Assembly (NCBI RefSeq): GCF_015354575.1
Contig: NZ_JACAFQ010000021.1
Location: 17,789 to 81,788 of the forward strand
Direction of reading: 5' to 3'
Source: Pseudomonas sp. UFMG81
Lineage (GTDB): Bacteria; Pseudomonadota; Gammaproteobacteria; Pseudomonadales; Pseudomonadaceae
DNA length: 64,000 nt
In this document: piece by piece, positions 42,727-51,160 of the stretch
Position numbering within the stretch: position 1 is the stretch's first letter
Layout: each line of letters opens with the position of its first letter
The notes under the pieces: model-generated
What the model was told of the DNA's origin: nothing
The model's database searches: none
The model's input: only the letters and a program-made list of their open reading frames with translations
Program-made: the position numbers and the translations under genes

Positions 42727-43563
42727 TCAGGGTGTGGCCGGTTTGCCGGCAACAGGTGCGCTGCGGTACGCCCCTGGGGTAACCCCAGCATGGGCCTTGA
42801 ACACCCTTTGAAAATGACTCTGGTCGGCGAACCCCAACTGGTAGGCGACTTCGGCCAGCCCTTGGCCTTGGCGCAATAGTTCCCGCGCATGATTGACCCG
42901 CGCATTGAGCAGCCAGGCATGGGGCGTCATACCGGTGGCAGTGGTGAACGCGCGGATGAACTGATAGCGGCCTAGCCCCGCTTGTCGTGCCAGGCCGTTC
43001 AGGCTCAGCTCACCCAGGCTCAGCTGCTCGACGCACTCGATCAGCTGGCTCAGCAACGAAGGCGCCAACGCGGGTGCCGCCGGTAATGTCGGGTAGCGGC
43101 TGAAATCGTGGTCACCGATGAACCCCACCAACGCGGTTTCTTTTTCCAGTGCGGGCGCAGGGGAGAACAACAACTGATTCAGCGCGCAGAACTGCCGATA
43201 GAGTGCTGGCGAGCGCGTGATCCGCGCTGGCGCATCGGGCTCGCCCGCCGCAAGCCCGGCCTCCAGGCGCAACTGCCGCAGCCAGCCGGCATCCAGGTGC
43301 AGCATCTGGTAGCTCCAGGCTTGCCCCGGCTCTGGGTTGCAGGCATGTACCCGCTGCGCCGGCACCAGCACCAGGGTGCCGGGGGTCAGCCGTACCTGGC
43401 CTGCACCTGCGCCACTGAAGCGGCTGTAGCCGGCATCCACCGCACCAATGGAGAAAGTTGGGTGGGCATGGGCCTTGTAGCAGGCCCGGCTCTGGCAGGC
43501 GCGGCGGCTTTCGACATAGGGCAGGGCGGGGTCGTGCCAGATCTCGCGCAGAGGGTTGGGCAT
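42727..43563 (-). CDS. AraC-family transcriptional regulator
   Basis: 278 residues from MPNPLREIWHDPALPYVESR. An N-terminal cupin-like sensor domain (HAHPTFSIGAVDAG, TPGTLVLVPAQRVHAC) and two helix-turn-helix units at the C-terminus (LSLNGLARQAGLGRYQFIRAF and LAEVAYQLGFADQSHFQRVF). It is divergent from a LysE exporter and very likely controls it, as AraC-LysE pairs of this type usually do. Confidence 0.9.
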   Translation of the reverse strand: MPNPLREIWHDPALPYVESRRACQSRACYKAHAHPTFSIGAVDAGYSRFSGAGAGQVRLTPGTLVLVPAQRVHACNPEPGQAWSYQMLHLDAGWLRQLRLEAGLAAGEPDAPARITRSPALYRQFCALNQLLFSPAPALEKETALVGFIGDHDFSRYPTLPAAPALAPSLLSQLIECVEQLSLGELSLNGLARQAGLGRYQFIRAFTTATGMTPHAWLLNARVNHARELLRQGQGLAEVAYQLGFADQSHFQRVFKAHAGVTPGAYRSAPVAGKPATP

Positions 43564-43684
43564 GGCGGGTGGCCGGAAGACTCGGGAAGGGCAGTCTACT
43601 GTTCCGGCCGATTGCCGCGCCACTGTGCTTGACGCCGGGGCTCGCGGAGCGCGACGCTGCCGCGGTCCTTGTAGGAGAAAAAGA

Positions 43685-44308
43685 ATGGACCTGTCGAGCC
43701 TGCTGCTGTTCATCCCTGCCTGTTTTGCCCTGAACATGGCGCCGGGTCCCAACAACCTGCTGTCCCTGCACAACGCCAGCCGTTATGGCCTGCGCACCGC
43801 GTGCGTGGCCGGCGCCGGGCGCCTGCTGGCCTTCAGCGGCATGATCGCCCTGGCCGCCATGGGGCTTGCGGTGGTGCTGCACACCAGCGAATACCTGTTC
43901 CTGGCCATCAAGCTGCTGGGCGCGGGCTACCTGTTCTACATCGCCTGGCAGCTGTGGCGCGCCCCGGTAGGCGAGGCGGTGGCGGCCGGTGAGCAGCCAC
44001 GCGGTGCATGGAAGCTGGCGCGCCAGGAATTCTGGGTGGCGGCAGGCAATCCGAAAGCGATTCTCATATTCACCGCCTTCCTGCCGCAGTTCGTCAGTGT
44101 GGGGGGCAGCACGCCCGTCGCCGAGCAATTCCTGCAACTGGGCGTGCTGTTCCTGCTGCTGGAGTGGGCGGCCATCGCTATCTATGCCGGGCTGGGCGCC
44201 TACCTGCAACGCTGGTTCGAACGCCCCGGCCCACGACGGGTTTTCAACCGGGTCAGTGCCTCGTTGCTGGGGTGCGCGGGGTTGGGATTGCTGGCGGCAC
44301 GGCGCTAG
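43685..44308 (+). CDS. LysE-family amino-acid exporter (2)
   Basis: 207 residues from MDLSSLLLFIPACFALNMAP, preceded by AGGAG. Six predicted helices, family motif MAPGPNNLLSLHNASRYG and the loop FWVAAGNPKAILIFTAFLPQF. Divergent from the AraC regulator. The stop codon TAG is the first part of the long palindrome that follows. Confidence 0.9.
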   Translation: MDLSSLLLFIPACFALNMAPGPNNLLSLHNASRYGLRTACVAGAGRLLAFSGMIALAAMGLAVVLHTSEYLFLAIKLLGAGYLFYIAWQLWRAPVGEAVAAGEQPRGAWKLARQEFWVAAGNPKAILIFTAFLPQFVSVGGSTPVAEQFLQLGVLFLLLEWAAIAIYAGLGAYLQRWFERPGPRRVFNRVSASLLGCAGLGLLAARR

Positions 44309-44469
44309 CGTCCTGTCACGGAAATAAGCAGTTCACTTTTGGCGGCGTCTTGGGCGCCCGGCCGGCGTTGCCACTCCTCGCCATAGCCCTGCTATGACTC
44401 GTCGCGGCGCCTTGGCCGGACACCCAAGCCACTCGCCAAAAGAGAACGTATTTCCGAGACCGGACGCTA
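44306..44469. repeat. 164-bp fold-back element between convergent genes
   Basis: Starts TAGCGTCC and ends GGACGCTA. Both arms then share CGGAAATA, CTTTTGGCG, CTTGGG and CCGGCC in the same order, with scattered mismatches, around a small inner palindrome CATAGCCCTGCTATG. The two terminal TAG triplets are the actual stop codons of the LysE gene (plus) and the autotransporter gene (minus). It may be a two-way terminator or a dispersed fold-back repeat. Confidence 0.8.
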
Positions 44470-46929
44470 AAACTGCCAGCGTAGCCCCGCATTCACACCC
44501 CCAGCCTGCTGCTGGCGGCTGTCCAGGTTGGTGCTGTACTGCACGCCGCCGTGCAGGCTCAACGCAGCGCTCAGGCGCGTGGCCAGGCCTGCTTCGACCT
44601 GGAGCGCGGTGAAGCGGTAGTCGGTCTTGATCCTGTCGCCGCCATCGAAGGTCAGGGTGTCGCGCCCGCCATCGCCATGCCACAGGTTCGCCTCTACGTA
44701 AGGGTGCAGCGTTTGGCCAGCGCTGGCTTGGAACGTGCCTTCGAGGCGCAGCCCAATACGCCCGGTCAGCTCGAGCTGGGCGTCATGGTTGACCTGCGCC
44801 ACGCTATCGCTGGCGCTGTCCAGGGTCACTTGCTGGGCAATCAGCTGGGCCTGTGGCTCCAGGAACCAGTGTGGCGAAAGCGCGAAGGGGTAGCCGCCCT
44901 CCAGCGACGCGCTCCAGGCATGGCCGTCGATATCGAGCTTGCCGCCCCGGTCGGAACGGGCACGCCCGTCGAGGACGGTGTATTGCAGCACGACGTCGAG
45001 ATAGCCCTGCGCGGGGCTGACCTGCGTCCAGTAGACGCCCGCGCTTTTGCCGACCAGCTCGAGGTCGCCGACGGCTTGATCCTCGCGCGCCAGGGCGAAC
45101 CCTTTGACATCGGCATCCAGCCGTCCATGGCCCAGATACAGGCCGACCTGTTGGCGGTAACCGGCCTCATCGACATCTGCATGCAGGTCGTGGCCGACCC
45201 GCCAACCATTGTTGTGACCCTCAAGACGCGGGCTTACCGTGCCGCTCCACTGCTGGCGCATATGATCGGCGTAGGCCTGGCCCCATCCGGCGCTGCCAGC
45301 ACCGAAGGTGCGTTGGTCACCCTGGCGTTGGTGGAAAGTGCCCAGCGTCTGGCGAACGATGATCGCCGCCCCGCGTGGCGCCGCGGCGTACACTGGCACC
45401 TCAGGGCGGTACAACGGGATGTTGCGCCCAGGCACTGGCGAAGGTAACGGCACCTGGCCTGGGGCAGGTGCGGCTTGCGGGACTGTGACGGCGGGCGATG
45501 AGGGGGCTGGCGCCTGTGGCGACTCGGCAACAGGCGTGTCGGGCGGCGATGCAGTGGCCAGGAGGCTGCGCGGTGCGATCACTGCCGAGCGCAAGTACCA
45601 GTTGTTTTCGCTGCCAGCCTCGAGGCCTCCGCGAAAAAGCCGGTAGTCATAGGCCCCGGCGGACAGGACCTGGCCCTGGACGAAATTGCCGGCATCGCTG
45701 ACGGCACCATCACGCGCCTCGACCACCAGGATGCCGTTACCCTGGGTGGCCGCACCGGTGCCACCGAGGTTGTCGACCAGCAGCTGTGTATGGCCGCCGA
45801 TGCTGCCTTGGCTGACCACCAGGCGGTCGGACGCTGCATCGTCGTCCGCCAGCACACTGTTCAGGTGCAGGTTGCCATTGTCGCCGTTGTAGTGGCCGGC
45901 AATGGTCAGTCGACCACGGGCGTCGTTGCCGCCGCGCAGGTCTATGGTGCCGGCGTTTTCCAGCACGGCGGGCTGGCCATTGGCTGAGGCGACGACGCTG
46001 CCCTGGCGCGAGACCAGCGTGCTTTGGGCATCGATGAGCACAGTGCCGGCCCCACTGCCTGGATCGCCCAGGCGCAGGGTGTCGTCAAGGTCGAGGCGGC
46101 TGCCCTCGCTCAACGCGATACGCTCCCAGTTGATCAACCGCGCGCCACCGCTGGCATGGCTGCCAAGCAATGTGAGGGTGTCGATGCCGGTGCCGCCATC
46201 GAGGGGTATGGATGCAGCATCACCGCTCAAGCCTGCCAGCCGCGCCGTATCGTTGCCCGGGCCAAGGTCGACACGCCCGCCGATACGTCCGCCATCCCAG
46301 CTGAACAGGTCGTTGCCGGTACTGAGCAGTACATCGCCGCCGATCCGCCCGCCGTGGATCAGCACCTGGTCATCACCGCCGCTGACACTGATATTACCGC
46401 CCACCGTGCCATCGAAGACCTCGACATGGTCTTTGTCGAAGGCGCTGACGATATTCCGGTCGATGCTGCCGCCACGCAGGATGAAGACATTCTGGTCCAG
46501 GCGCATGTTGACGCTGCCGATGCGCCCGCCGTCCATCTCGGCATGGTCGCCACTGTCGAACGTGCCTTTGATCCAGCCACCCGTCATGCGGAAGGTGTCG
46601 AGGCCGTCACCCTGGTTGAGGTCACCCTGGATGATGCCGCCGCTCATGCTGAAGTGGTCGGAACCGGTGCCCTGGTCGACATCGCCGCCGATGCTGCCCG
46701 AGGCCATGTCGACACGATCGTCGCCGGCGCCGAAGATGACGTCGCCGCTGATCGCGCCGCTACCGCCAGCGGGTAGCGTCAGGCGGTTATCGCCACTGAG
46801 ATCGACCAGCGACGTTGCCTCGCCGCTGTCGCAGTGGTAGGCATCGTCGCCCGCTCCTGGGATGAAAGCACAGGCGGCCCAGGCATCGGCCATGGCCAAC
46901 AGGGGGGTGAAAGCCAGCAACAGACGCAT
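44467..46929 (-). CDS. type V autotransporter (pertactin-like passenger, C-terminal barrel)
   Basis: 820 residues from MRLLLAFTPLLAMADAWA (signal peptide), chosen for a GGGG element six bases upstream; ATGs 6 and 15 bp further up are alternatives. The passenger starts with about ten short repeats of the form GGxIGGDVxxGxGxD (DMASGSIGGDVDQGTGSDHF, IHGGRIGGDVLLSTGND), expected to form a beta-helix. A Pro/Ala-rich linker (about 460-515) leads to a barrel domain of roughly 270 residues (GWGQAYADHMRQQWSG to AGLRWQF, terminal Phe). Adhesin-like surface protein; no protease motif seen. Confidence 0.88.
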   Translation of the reverse strand: MRLLLAFTPLLAMADAWAACAFIPGAGDDAYHCDSGEATSLVDLSGDNRLTLPAGGSGAISGDVIFGAGDDRVDMASGSIGGDVDQGTGSDHFSMSGGIIQGDLNQGDGLDTFRMTGGWIKGTFDSGDHAEMDGGRIGSVNMRLDQNVFILRGGSIDRNIVSAFDKDHVEVFDGTVGGNISVSGGDDQVLIHGGRIGGDVLLSTGNDLFSWDGGRIGGRVDLGPGNDTARLAGLSGDAASIPLDGGTGIDTLTLLGSHASGGARLINWERIALSEGSRLDLDDTLRLGDPGSGAGTVLIDAQSTLVSRQGSVVASANGQPAVLENAGTIDLRGGNDARGRLTIAGHYNGDNGNLHLNSVLADDDAASDRLVVSQGSIGGHTQLLVDNLGGTGAATQGNGILVVEARDGAVSDAGNFVQGQVLSAGAYDYRLFRGGLEAGSENNWYLRSAVIAPRSLLATASPPDTPVAESPQAPAPSSPAVTVPQAAPAPGQVPLPSPVPGRNIPLYRPEVPVYAAAPRGAAIIVRQTLGTFHQRQGDQRTFGAGSAGWGQAYADHMRQQWSGTVSPRLEGHNNGWRVGHDLHADVDEAGYRQQVGLYLGHGRLDADVKGFALAREDQAVGDLELVGKSAGVYWTQVSPAQGYLDVVLQYTVLDGRARSDRGGKLDIDGHAWSASLEGGYPFALSPHWFLEPQAQLIAQQVTLDSASDSVAQVNHDAQLELTGRIGLRLEGTFQASAGQTLHPYVEANLWHGDGGRDTLTFDGGDRIKTDYRFTALQVEAGLATRLSAALSLHGGVQYSTNLDSRQQQAGGVNAGLRWQF

Positions 46930-47033
46930 ATGCATCCCCGACATCTCCGCACAACACCTGGTTGAGATGTACAGAGATCAAGGTCCGACGCACAACTGGC
47001 AAAACTGTCAGGTGGCCAAGGGCCGCTACGGGT

Positions 47034-47309
47034 TCAGTCGCGGTAGAAGGTCTGGACCAGGTGATAACCGAACTTGCTCTTGATCGGCCCATGCACCACG
47101 CGCAGGGGCTTTTTGAAAATCACCTGGTCAATGGCGCCCACCAGTTGCCCGGGGCGCACTTCACCCAGGTCGCCGCCACGTTTGCCGGAAGGGCAGGTGG
47201 AGAACTTCTTGGCCAGCACGTCGAAGGCTTCGCCGTTGGCGATGCGCTGCTTGAGCTTTTCGGCTTCGTCAGCGGTCTTGACCAGGATGTGGCGGGCTTG
47301 GGCTTTCAT
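47034..47309 (-). CDS. ppiC: parvulin-type peptidyl-prolyl isomerase C
   Basis: 91 residues, a stand-alone parvulin domain as in E. coli PpiC (93). Core segments are intact: ARHILVKTADEAEKLKQRI, FSTCPSGKRGGDLGEVRPGQ, and the end VHGPIKSKFGYHLVQTFYR. No signal peptide, so it is cytoplasmic. It speeds cis-trans isomerisation of peptidyl-proline bonds. Single-gene unit. Confidence 0.95.
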   Translation of the reverse strand: MKAQARHILVKTADEAEKLKQRIANGEAFDVLAKKFSTCPSGKRGGDLGEVRPGQLVGAIDQVIFKKPLRVVHGPIKSKFGYHLVQTFYRD

Positions 47310-47392
47310 GGGGATACCTGTGCTACGGGGTGAAAAAGGGCGCCATTATGCCTGATCAGCTACCCAGCGTTGCACAATCGCTGCAGCAGCGG

Positions 47393-47421
47393 CCCTTTTG
47401 CGACACAAGGCCGCTTCTGCA
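47393..47421. repeat. solitary half REP arm
   Basis: 29 bases matching the right arm of the 5803 repeat with three changes. No partner arm nearby, so it is a decayed or single REP unit, between ppiC and the 109-residue gene. Confidence 0.75.
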
Positions 47422-47440
47422 GGCAAGACCCGCAGCAAAG

Positions 47441-47770
47441 TCACAGGCGGGCAGTGCTGATGGTGATGTAACCTTTTTCGGGCAGGTCGATGTGAATCAC
47501 GGTCTCGTCCTCGGGCGTTTTGCGTTTCTGCCGGATGTTCACCCCATCGAAAGCGGCCGCGCGCATGCGCTCAGGGATGGCGCGACCGTGTTCGTCGAAG
47601 AACGCTTCGCTGGCCAAAAGCTCGACGCGCTCGATCAATTGGCGAGTGTGCTCGTCGGTGGCGCAAAAGAAGCGCACGCCGGAGAGGTGGCGGTTGTCAT
47701 CAGGGTTGCTGACCTCGTGAGCCAGCAACTGGCGCAGGGTGTGTTGCAGGGCATGGGTAGGGCTTGGCAT
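47441..47770 (-). CDS. conserved-looking hypothetical protein
   Basis: 109 residues, soluble, mixed charge, no signal peptide or helix. Readable features: an amphipathic N-terminal helix (HALQHTLRQLLAHEV), a middle part with VRFFCATDEHTRQLIERVELLAS, and a C-terminal strand pair (ETVIHIDLPEKGYITISTARL). I do not recognise the family. It is separated from ppiC by a half REP unit. The reading frame and composition look coding. Confidence 0.6.
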   Translation of the reverse strand: MPSPTHALQHTLRQLLAHEVSNPDDNRHLSGVRFFCATDEHTRQLIERVELLASEAFFDEHGRAIPERMRAAAFDGVNIRQKRKTPEDETVIHIDLPEKGYITISTARL

Positions 47771-47996
47771 GGCAGGGCCTCGTCTGGAGGGGGCGGGCCG
47801 CAGGGCGCGGCGGTGACGACATCCAGGTCCGATCTTGTTTTTTGCCAGGGGGCAGGGGGAAGCAGGCAGATTCCTGTCAGCCCTTAGGAAGTTTCCTAAA
47901 TTACTGGAAGGGGTGGGGTAGTGACTTGATCCGGGTCAGCCTGTTGCCCAAGACATGGCTGCGGCACAATGGCACGCCCTGCGTATCGAGAACCCC

Positions 47997-48578
47997 ATGA
48001 ACAGCCATTTCCAGCCCGTCGACCTGAAGAAAGCCTATCGCCTGCTCAACCATGGCCCCACCGTGCTTGTCTCGGCCAGCCACGCGGGTGTCGACAATGT
48101 CATGGCCGCGGCTTGGGCCTGCGCGCTGGACTTCGACCCGCCCAAGGTCACCGTGGTCCTGGACAAGAGTGCCCGTACCCGGCAGTTGGTGGAGGGCAGT
48201 GGCTGGTTCGTGTTGCAGGTGCCCAATGCCGCCCAGGCGCGGCTCACCCACCAGGTCGGCAACCAGAGCCTGTTCGACCAGCCCGACAAGCTGGCGCGCA
48301 TCGGCGTCGAACTGGCCCGGGTCGAGGGCTTCGCGGCGCCGTTGGTCAATGGCTGCTCGGCCTGGCTGATGTGCCGGGTGATAGACGAGCCGCACAATCA
48401 GCAAACCTACGACCTGTTCATCGGCGAAGTGGTCGCCGCCTGGGCCGATGACCGGGTGTTCCGCGACGGGCACTGGGCCTACGAGCATGCCGACCCGGAC
48501 TGGCGCAGCCTGCATTACGTGGCCGGCGGGCATTTCTATGCCATCGGCGAGCCGTTGATCATCGACCAGGACGATTGA
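47997..48578 (+). CDS. flavin reductase-like/flavoredoxin family protein
   Basis: 193 residues from MNSHFQPVDLKKAYRLLNHG. FMN-binding split-barrel: GPTVLVSASHAGVDNVMAAAW, then DFDPPKVTVVLDKSARTRQLVE and SGWFVLQVPNA, and the late DLFIGEVVAAW. The family reduces flavins or uses bound FMN for electron transfer. An in-frame ATG 42 bp upstream is possible. Convergent with the DUF899 gene, 10 bp apart. Confidence 0.87.
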   Translation: MNSHFQPVDLKKAYRLLNHGPTVLVSASHAGVDNVMAAAWACALDFDPPKVTVVLDKSARTRQLVEGSGWFVLQVPNAAQARLTHQVGNQSLFDQPDKLARIGVELARVEGFAAPLVNGCSAWLMCRVIDEPHNQQTYDLFIGEVVAAWADDRVFRDGHWAYEHADPDWRSLHYVAGGHFYAIGEPLIIDQDD

Positions 48579-48588
48579 GCCGAAACGT

Positions 48589-49317
48589 TCATTCGCCGCA
48601 GCAGTGCGGCTTGCCCTGGGCGCCTTCGTAACGGTCGTGGTGGCGTACCCAATCCATGGTGCCTGCCTCGTTGCGCCCCAGTGGGGCCAGGTCGAGGAAG
48701 TTGTAGGTGTTGACCAGGATGTCCAGCCCACGGGCATAGGTCGAGTAGGTGTGGTAGATGCCACCGTCGCTTGCCTTGATGAAGGCGCTAAGGCCGGGCA
48801 ACTCGGCTTCGTTGCCGCTGTAGGGTTCGTAGTTGTAGTGGCCACTGCCGTCGGTGGGGACGCTGACGCCGAAGTCCTGGTTGAAGTGGCTGCCGTGGGA
48901 GGAGTACCAGGGGAAGCGCCAGCCCATGCGCTGGCGGAATGCCTGGAATTCGCCGTAGGGCGCACTGGAAACCGCCACCAGTGACACATCGTGGTGGGCC
49001 AGGTGCAGGTTGGCGCCATCGAAATGGTCGGCGAGGAACGAGCAGCCCGGGCAGCCTTCGCTCCAGCCTTCGGCGAACATGAAGTGGTAGACCAGCAGTT
49101 GGCTGCGCCCGGCGAATAACGCGCTCAGTGGCAGTTCGCCGTCTGCACCGTGGAAGCGGTAGTCCGCCTCGACTCGCACCCAGGGCAGGGCCCGGCGGGC
49201 GGCGGCGAGTTCATCGCGCTGGTGGGTGAAGGCTTTTTCGTGCAGCCAGAGCTGGCGGCGGGCGGCAAGCCATTGGTTGCGGGAAACCACTAGATGCTTG
49301 GTATCGGGTGTGTTCAT
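48589..49317 (-). CDS. DUF899 thioredoxin-like protein
   Basis: 242 residues. DUF899 pattern: LPWVRVEADYRFHGADGELP, LLVYHFMFAEGWSEGCPGCS (a CPGC pair in the thioredoxin-like position), HHDVSLVAVSSAPYGEFQAF, RFPWYSSHGSHFNQDFGV and a C-terminal YNFLDLAPLGRNE. A cysteine cluster HCCGE ends the chain. Function is not established; a redox role is suggested by the fold and cysteines. Confidence 0.88.
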   Translation of the reverse strand: MNTPDTKHLVVSRNQWLAARRQLWLHEKAFTHQRDELAAARRALPWVRVEADYRFHGADGELPLSALFAGRSQLLVYHFMFAEGWSEGCPGCSFLADHFDGANLHLAHHDVSLVAVSSAPYGEFQAFRQRMGWRFPWYSSHGSHFNQDFGVSVPTDGSGHYNYEPYSGNEAELPGLSAFIKASDGGIYHTYSTYARGLDILVNTYNFLDLAPLGRNEAGTMDWVRHHDRYEGAQGKPHCCGE

Positions 49318-49466
49318 GATGAGCGCTCCGCGGTGGGGGATTCATCAAGTGGTCGTATGGACTGAGGGCCAATCGACGGGTAACAAATGACGACCGACGA
49401 GTGGTAAGTGGGGCTGTGTCAGAGATTTCTGATATCGTTGAGCCATCATTCGCGCGGAGCTTAACC

Positions 49467-49793
49467 ATGTCCTTCTTAGCCATGCGCTGGCTCTCACTAC
49501 CCTTGCTGGCACTGTGCCTGGCTGCTCCGGCGGCGCATGCCGGCAATACACCTTGCTCTGGGCGTAAAGGAGGGATCGCAGGTTGTGATGGTGCCACATT
49601 CCTTTGCAATGACGGATCGATCAGCGCCTCGAAGAAAAACTGCAGCGCCCTGTATGGCGGACGCTCCAATTTTCAGCCACTGCGTGCCAGCGATGATGGG
49701 TGCGCCTGCGGTAGTGGTAACTACTGCACTGGACCTCGTGGCGGGGTGTATTGCCTGACACCGTCTGGCAATAAGAGCTACAAACGCCGTTAG
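49467..49793 (+). CDS. small secreted cysteine-rich protein
   Basis: 108 residues from MSFLAMRWLSLPLLALCLAA, with GGAGC nearby. Signal peptide ends at about AHA|G. The mature part of roughly 82 residues has eight cysteines (TPCSG, AGCDG, FLCNDG, KNCSA, DGCACG, NYCTG, VYCLT), enough for four disulfides, and a basic tail (NKSYKRR). Segment FLCNDGSISASKKNC is striking. I recall similar proteins in Pseudomonas but cannot name a function. The stop overlaps the convergent HAD gene by 4 bp. Confidence 0.75.
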   Translation: MSFLAMRWLSLPLLALCLAAPAAHAGNTPCSGRKGGIAGCDGATFLCNDGSISASKKNCSALYGGRSNFQPLRASDDGCACGSGNYCTGPRGGVYCLTPSGNKSYKRR

Positions 49794-50449
49794 CCCTGCA
49801 TCCGCTCGATCAGCGCCCACAGCTGCGGATCATCAAAATCCTCGATCACCAGTTGCGCCCCAGCCTCGATCAACCGCTCGGCCGGCTGCGTGGTAGCCAG
49901 GCCCACGGTATAGATCCCGGCGCCATTAGCCGCTCGCACCCCCGGCAGCGAATCCTCGAAGGCCAGTGCTGCACCAGCCTCGGCCCGCAGCCGCTCGAGG
50001 CCGGTAAGGTAGGGCAACGGATCCGGCTTGGGCCGGGCCAGCTCGTCGGCAACCAGCACATGCTCGAAACGTTCGCTCAGCCCCATGGCCGCAAGCATGT
50101 GCTCGGCGTTCAGGCGTGGAGCGTTGGTCACCACGCACATGCCCACGGCATGCTGCTTGGCATGATCGAGCAGGCGCAACAGGCCGGGCAGGGGGTGCAG
50201 CGTGGGCGACAACTCACGGAACAGCGCCTCCTTGCGCTCGGCCAGCGCCTGGCGCTGGGCGAAGTCGGCCTGCGGAAACAGGTCGGCGAACAACAACCCG
50301 TTGGAGCGCCCACTGACCCGCAGGTCGAACTGCTCCTGGGTCAGTTCACGCCCGTCGTAGTCGCGCAGCAGCTGGCGGAAAGCCTGCAAATGCAGGGTGT
50401 CGGTGTCGGTGAGGGTTCCATCGAGGTCGAACAGCAGGGCGGTGAGCAT
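49790..50449 (-). CDS. HAD-superfamily phosphatase (beta-phosphoglucomutase-like)
   Basis: 219 residues. Motif I DLDGTLTDTDTLH near residue 8, a helical cap, motif II VVTNAPR, motif III lysine in RPKPDPLPYL, and motif IV FEDSLPGVRAANGAG. The cap and sequence resemble the sugar-phosphate phosphatase/phosphoglucomutase branch. Acts in the cytoplasm on small phosphates; the substrate is unknown. Confidence 0.9.
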   Translation of the reverse strand: MLTALLFDLDGTLTDTDTLHLQAFRQLLRDYDGRELTQEQFDLRVSGRSNGLLFADLFPQADFAQRQALAERKEALFRELSPTLHPLPGLLRLLDHAKQHAVGMCVVTNAPRLNAEHMLAAMGLSERFEHVLVADELARPKPDPLPYLTGLERLRAEAGAALAFEDSLPGVRAANGAGIYTVGLATTQPAERLIEAGAQLVIEDFDDPQLWALIERMQG

Positions 50450-50536
50450 CGGGCATCCTGGCGTTGAAGAATCAATTCAGCAGCATCATAGCCAAAGCCG
50501 ACGACAAAGGGGGCTGTTCAGTGTTTCACAAAAAGA

Positions 50537-50548
50537 GTACAAATGTGC
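50537..50548 (+). promoter_or_regulatory. LexA2 operator
   Basis: GTAC-AAAT-GTGC, an exact match to GTAC-N4-GTGC, the site I recall as published for LexA2 of P. putida. It overlaps the first ATG (50543) and ends 3 bp before the second (50552) of lexA2. The same bases contain TACAAA, a possible -10 element, which would make the transcript nearly leaderless. Confidence 0.85.
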
Positions 50549-50551
50549 TCC

Positions 50552-51160
50552 ATGGACAATCTGACCCCAAAACGCCGCGCCATTCTCGAATTCATTCGCG
50601 AGCGCATCACCGAGCAAGGCCAGCCCCCTTCGCTGGCCGACATCGCTGCGCGCTTCGGTTTCGCCTCGCGCAGTGTGGCGCGCAAGCACATCACCGCCCT
50701 GTGCCAGTGTGGCTATATCGAAGTCACCCCCAACCAGGCCCGCGGCATCCGCCTGGCCGAGCCGCTGCGCCGGCCCGAGATACTGGAGCTGCCAGTGCTC
50801 GGGCAGGTCGCCGCCGGCGCACCGATCGGGCCCGACCTCGACATCCACGAGCAACTGCTGCTCGACCCCAGCCTGTTCCGCCGTACCCCCGACTACCTGC
50901 TCAAGGTGCGCGGCGACTCGATGGTCGACGATGGCATTTTCGACGGCGACCTGGTCGGCATCCGCCAGCAAGGAGATGCCCGCGATGGCCAGATCGTGGT
51001 CGCCCGGCTCGATGGCGAGGTGACCATCAAGCGCTTGCAACGCACCCGTGAGGGCTATCGCCTGCTGCCACGCAACCCGCATTACCAACCCATCGACGTC
51101 GGCCCCGAACACGCGTTCTTCATCGAAGGCGTGTTCTGCGGCCTGCTGAGGCGTGACTGA
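50552..51160 (+). CDS. lexA2: LexA2, SOS repressor of the mutagenesis cassette
   Basis: 202 residues from MDNLTPKRRAILEFIRERIT; a start 9 bp earlier (MCSMDNL) is also possible. Winged helix-turn-helix at 1-65, cleavage site A88-G89 in GQVAAGAPIG, catalytic S123 (KVRGDSMVDDG) and K160 (VTIKRLQR). RecA-stimulated self-cleavage should relieve repression of its own operon. The stop overlaps imuA by one base (TGATG). Confidence 0.95.
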   Translation: MDNLTPKRRAILEFIRERITEQGQPPSLADIAARFGFASRSVARKHITALCQCGYIEVTPNQARGIRLAEPLRRPEILELPVLGQVAAGAPIGPDLDIHEQLLLDPSLFRRTPDYLLKVRGDSMVDDGIFDGDLVGIRQQGDARDGQIVVARLDGEVTIKRLQRTREGYRLLPRNPHYQPIDVGPEHAFFIEGVFCGLLRRD

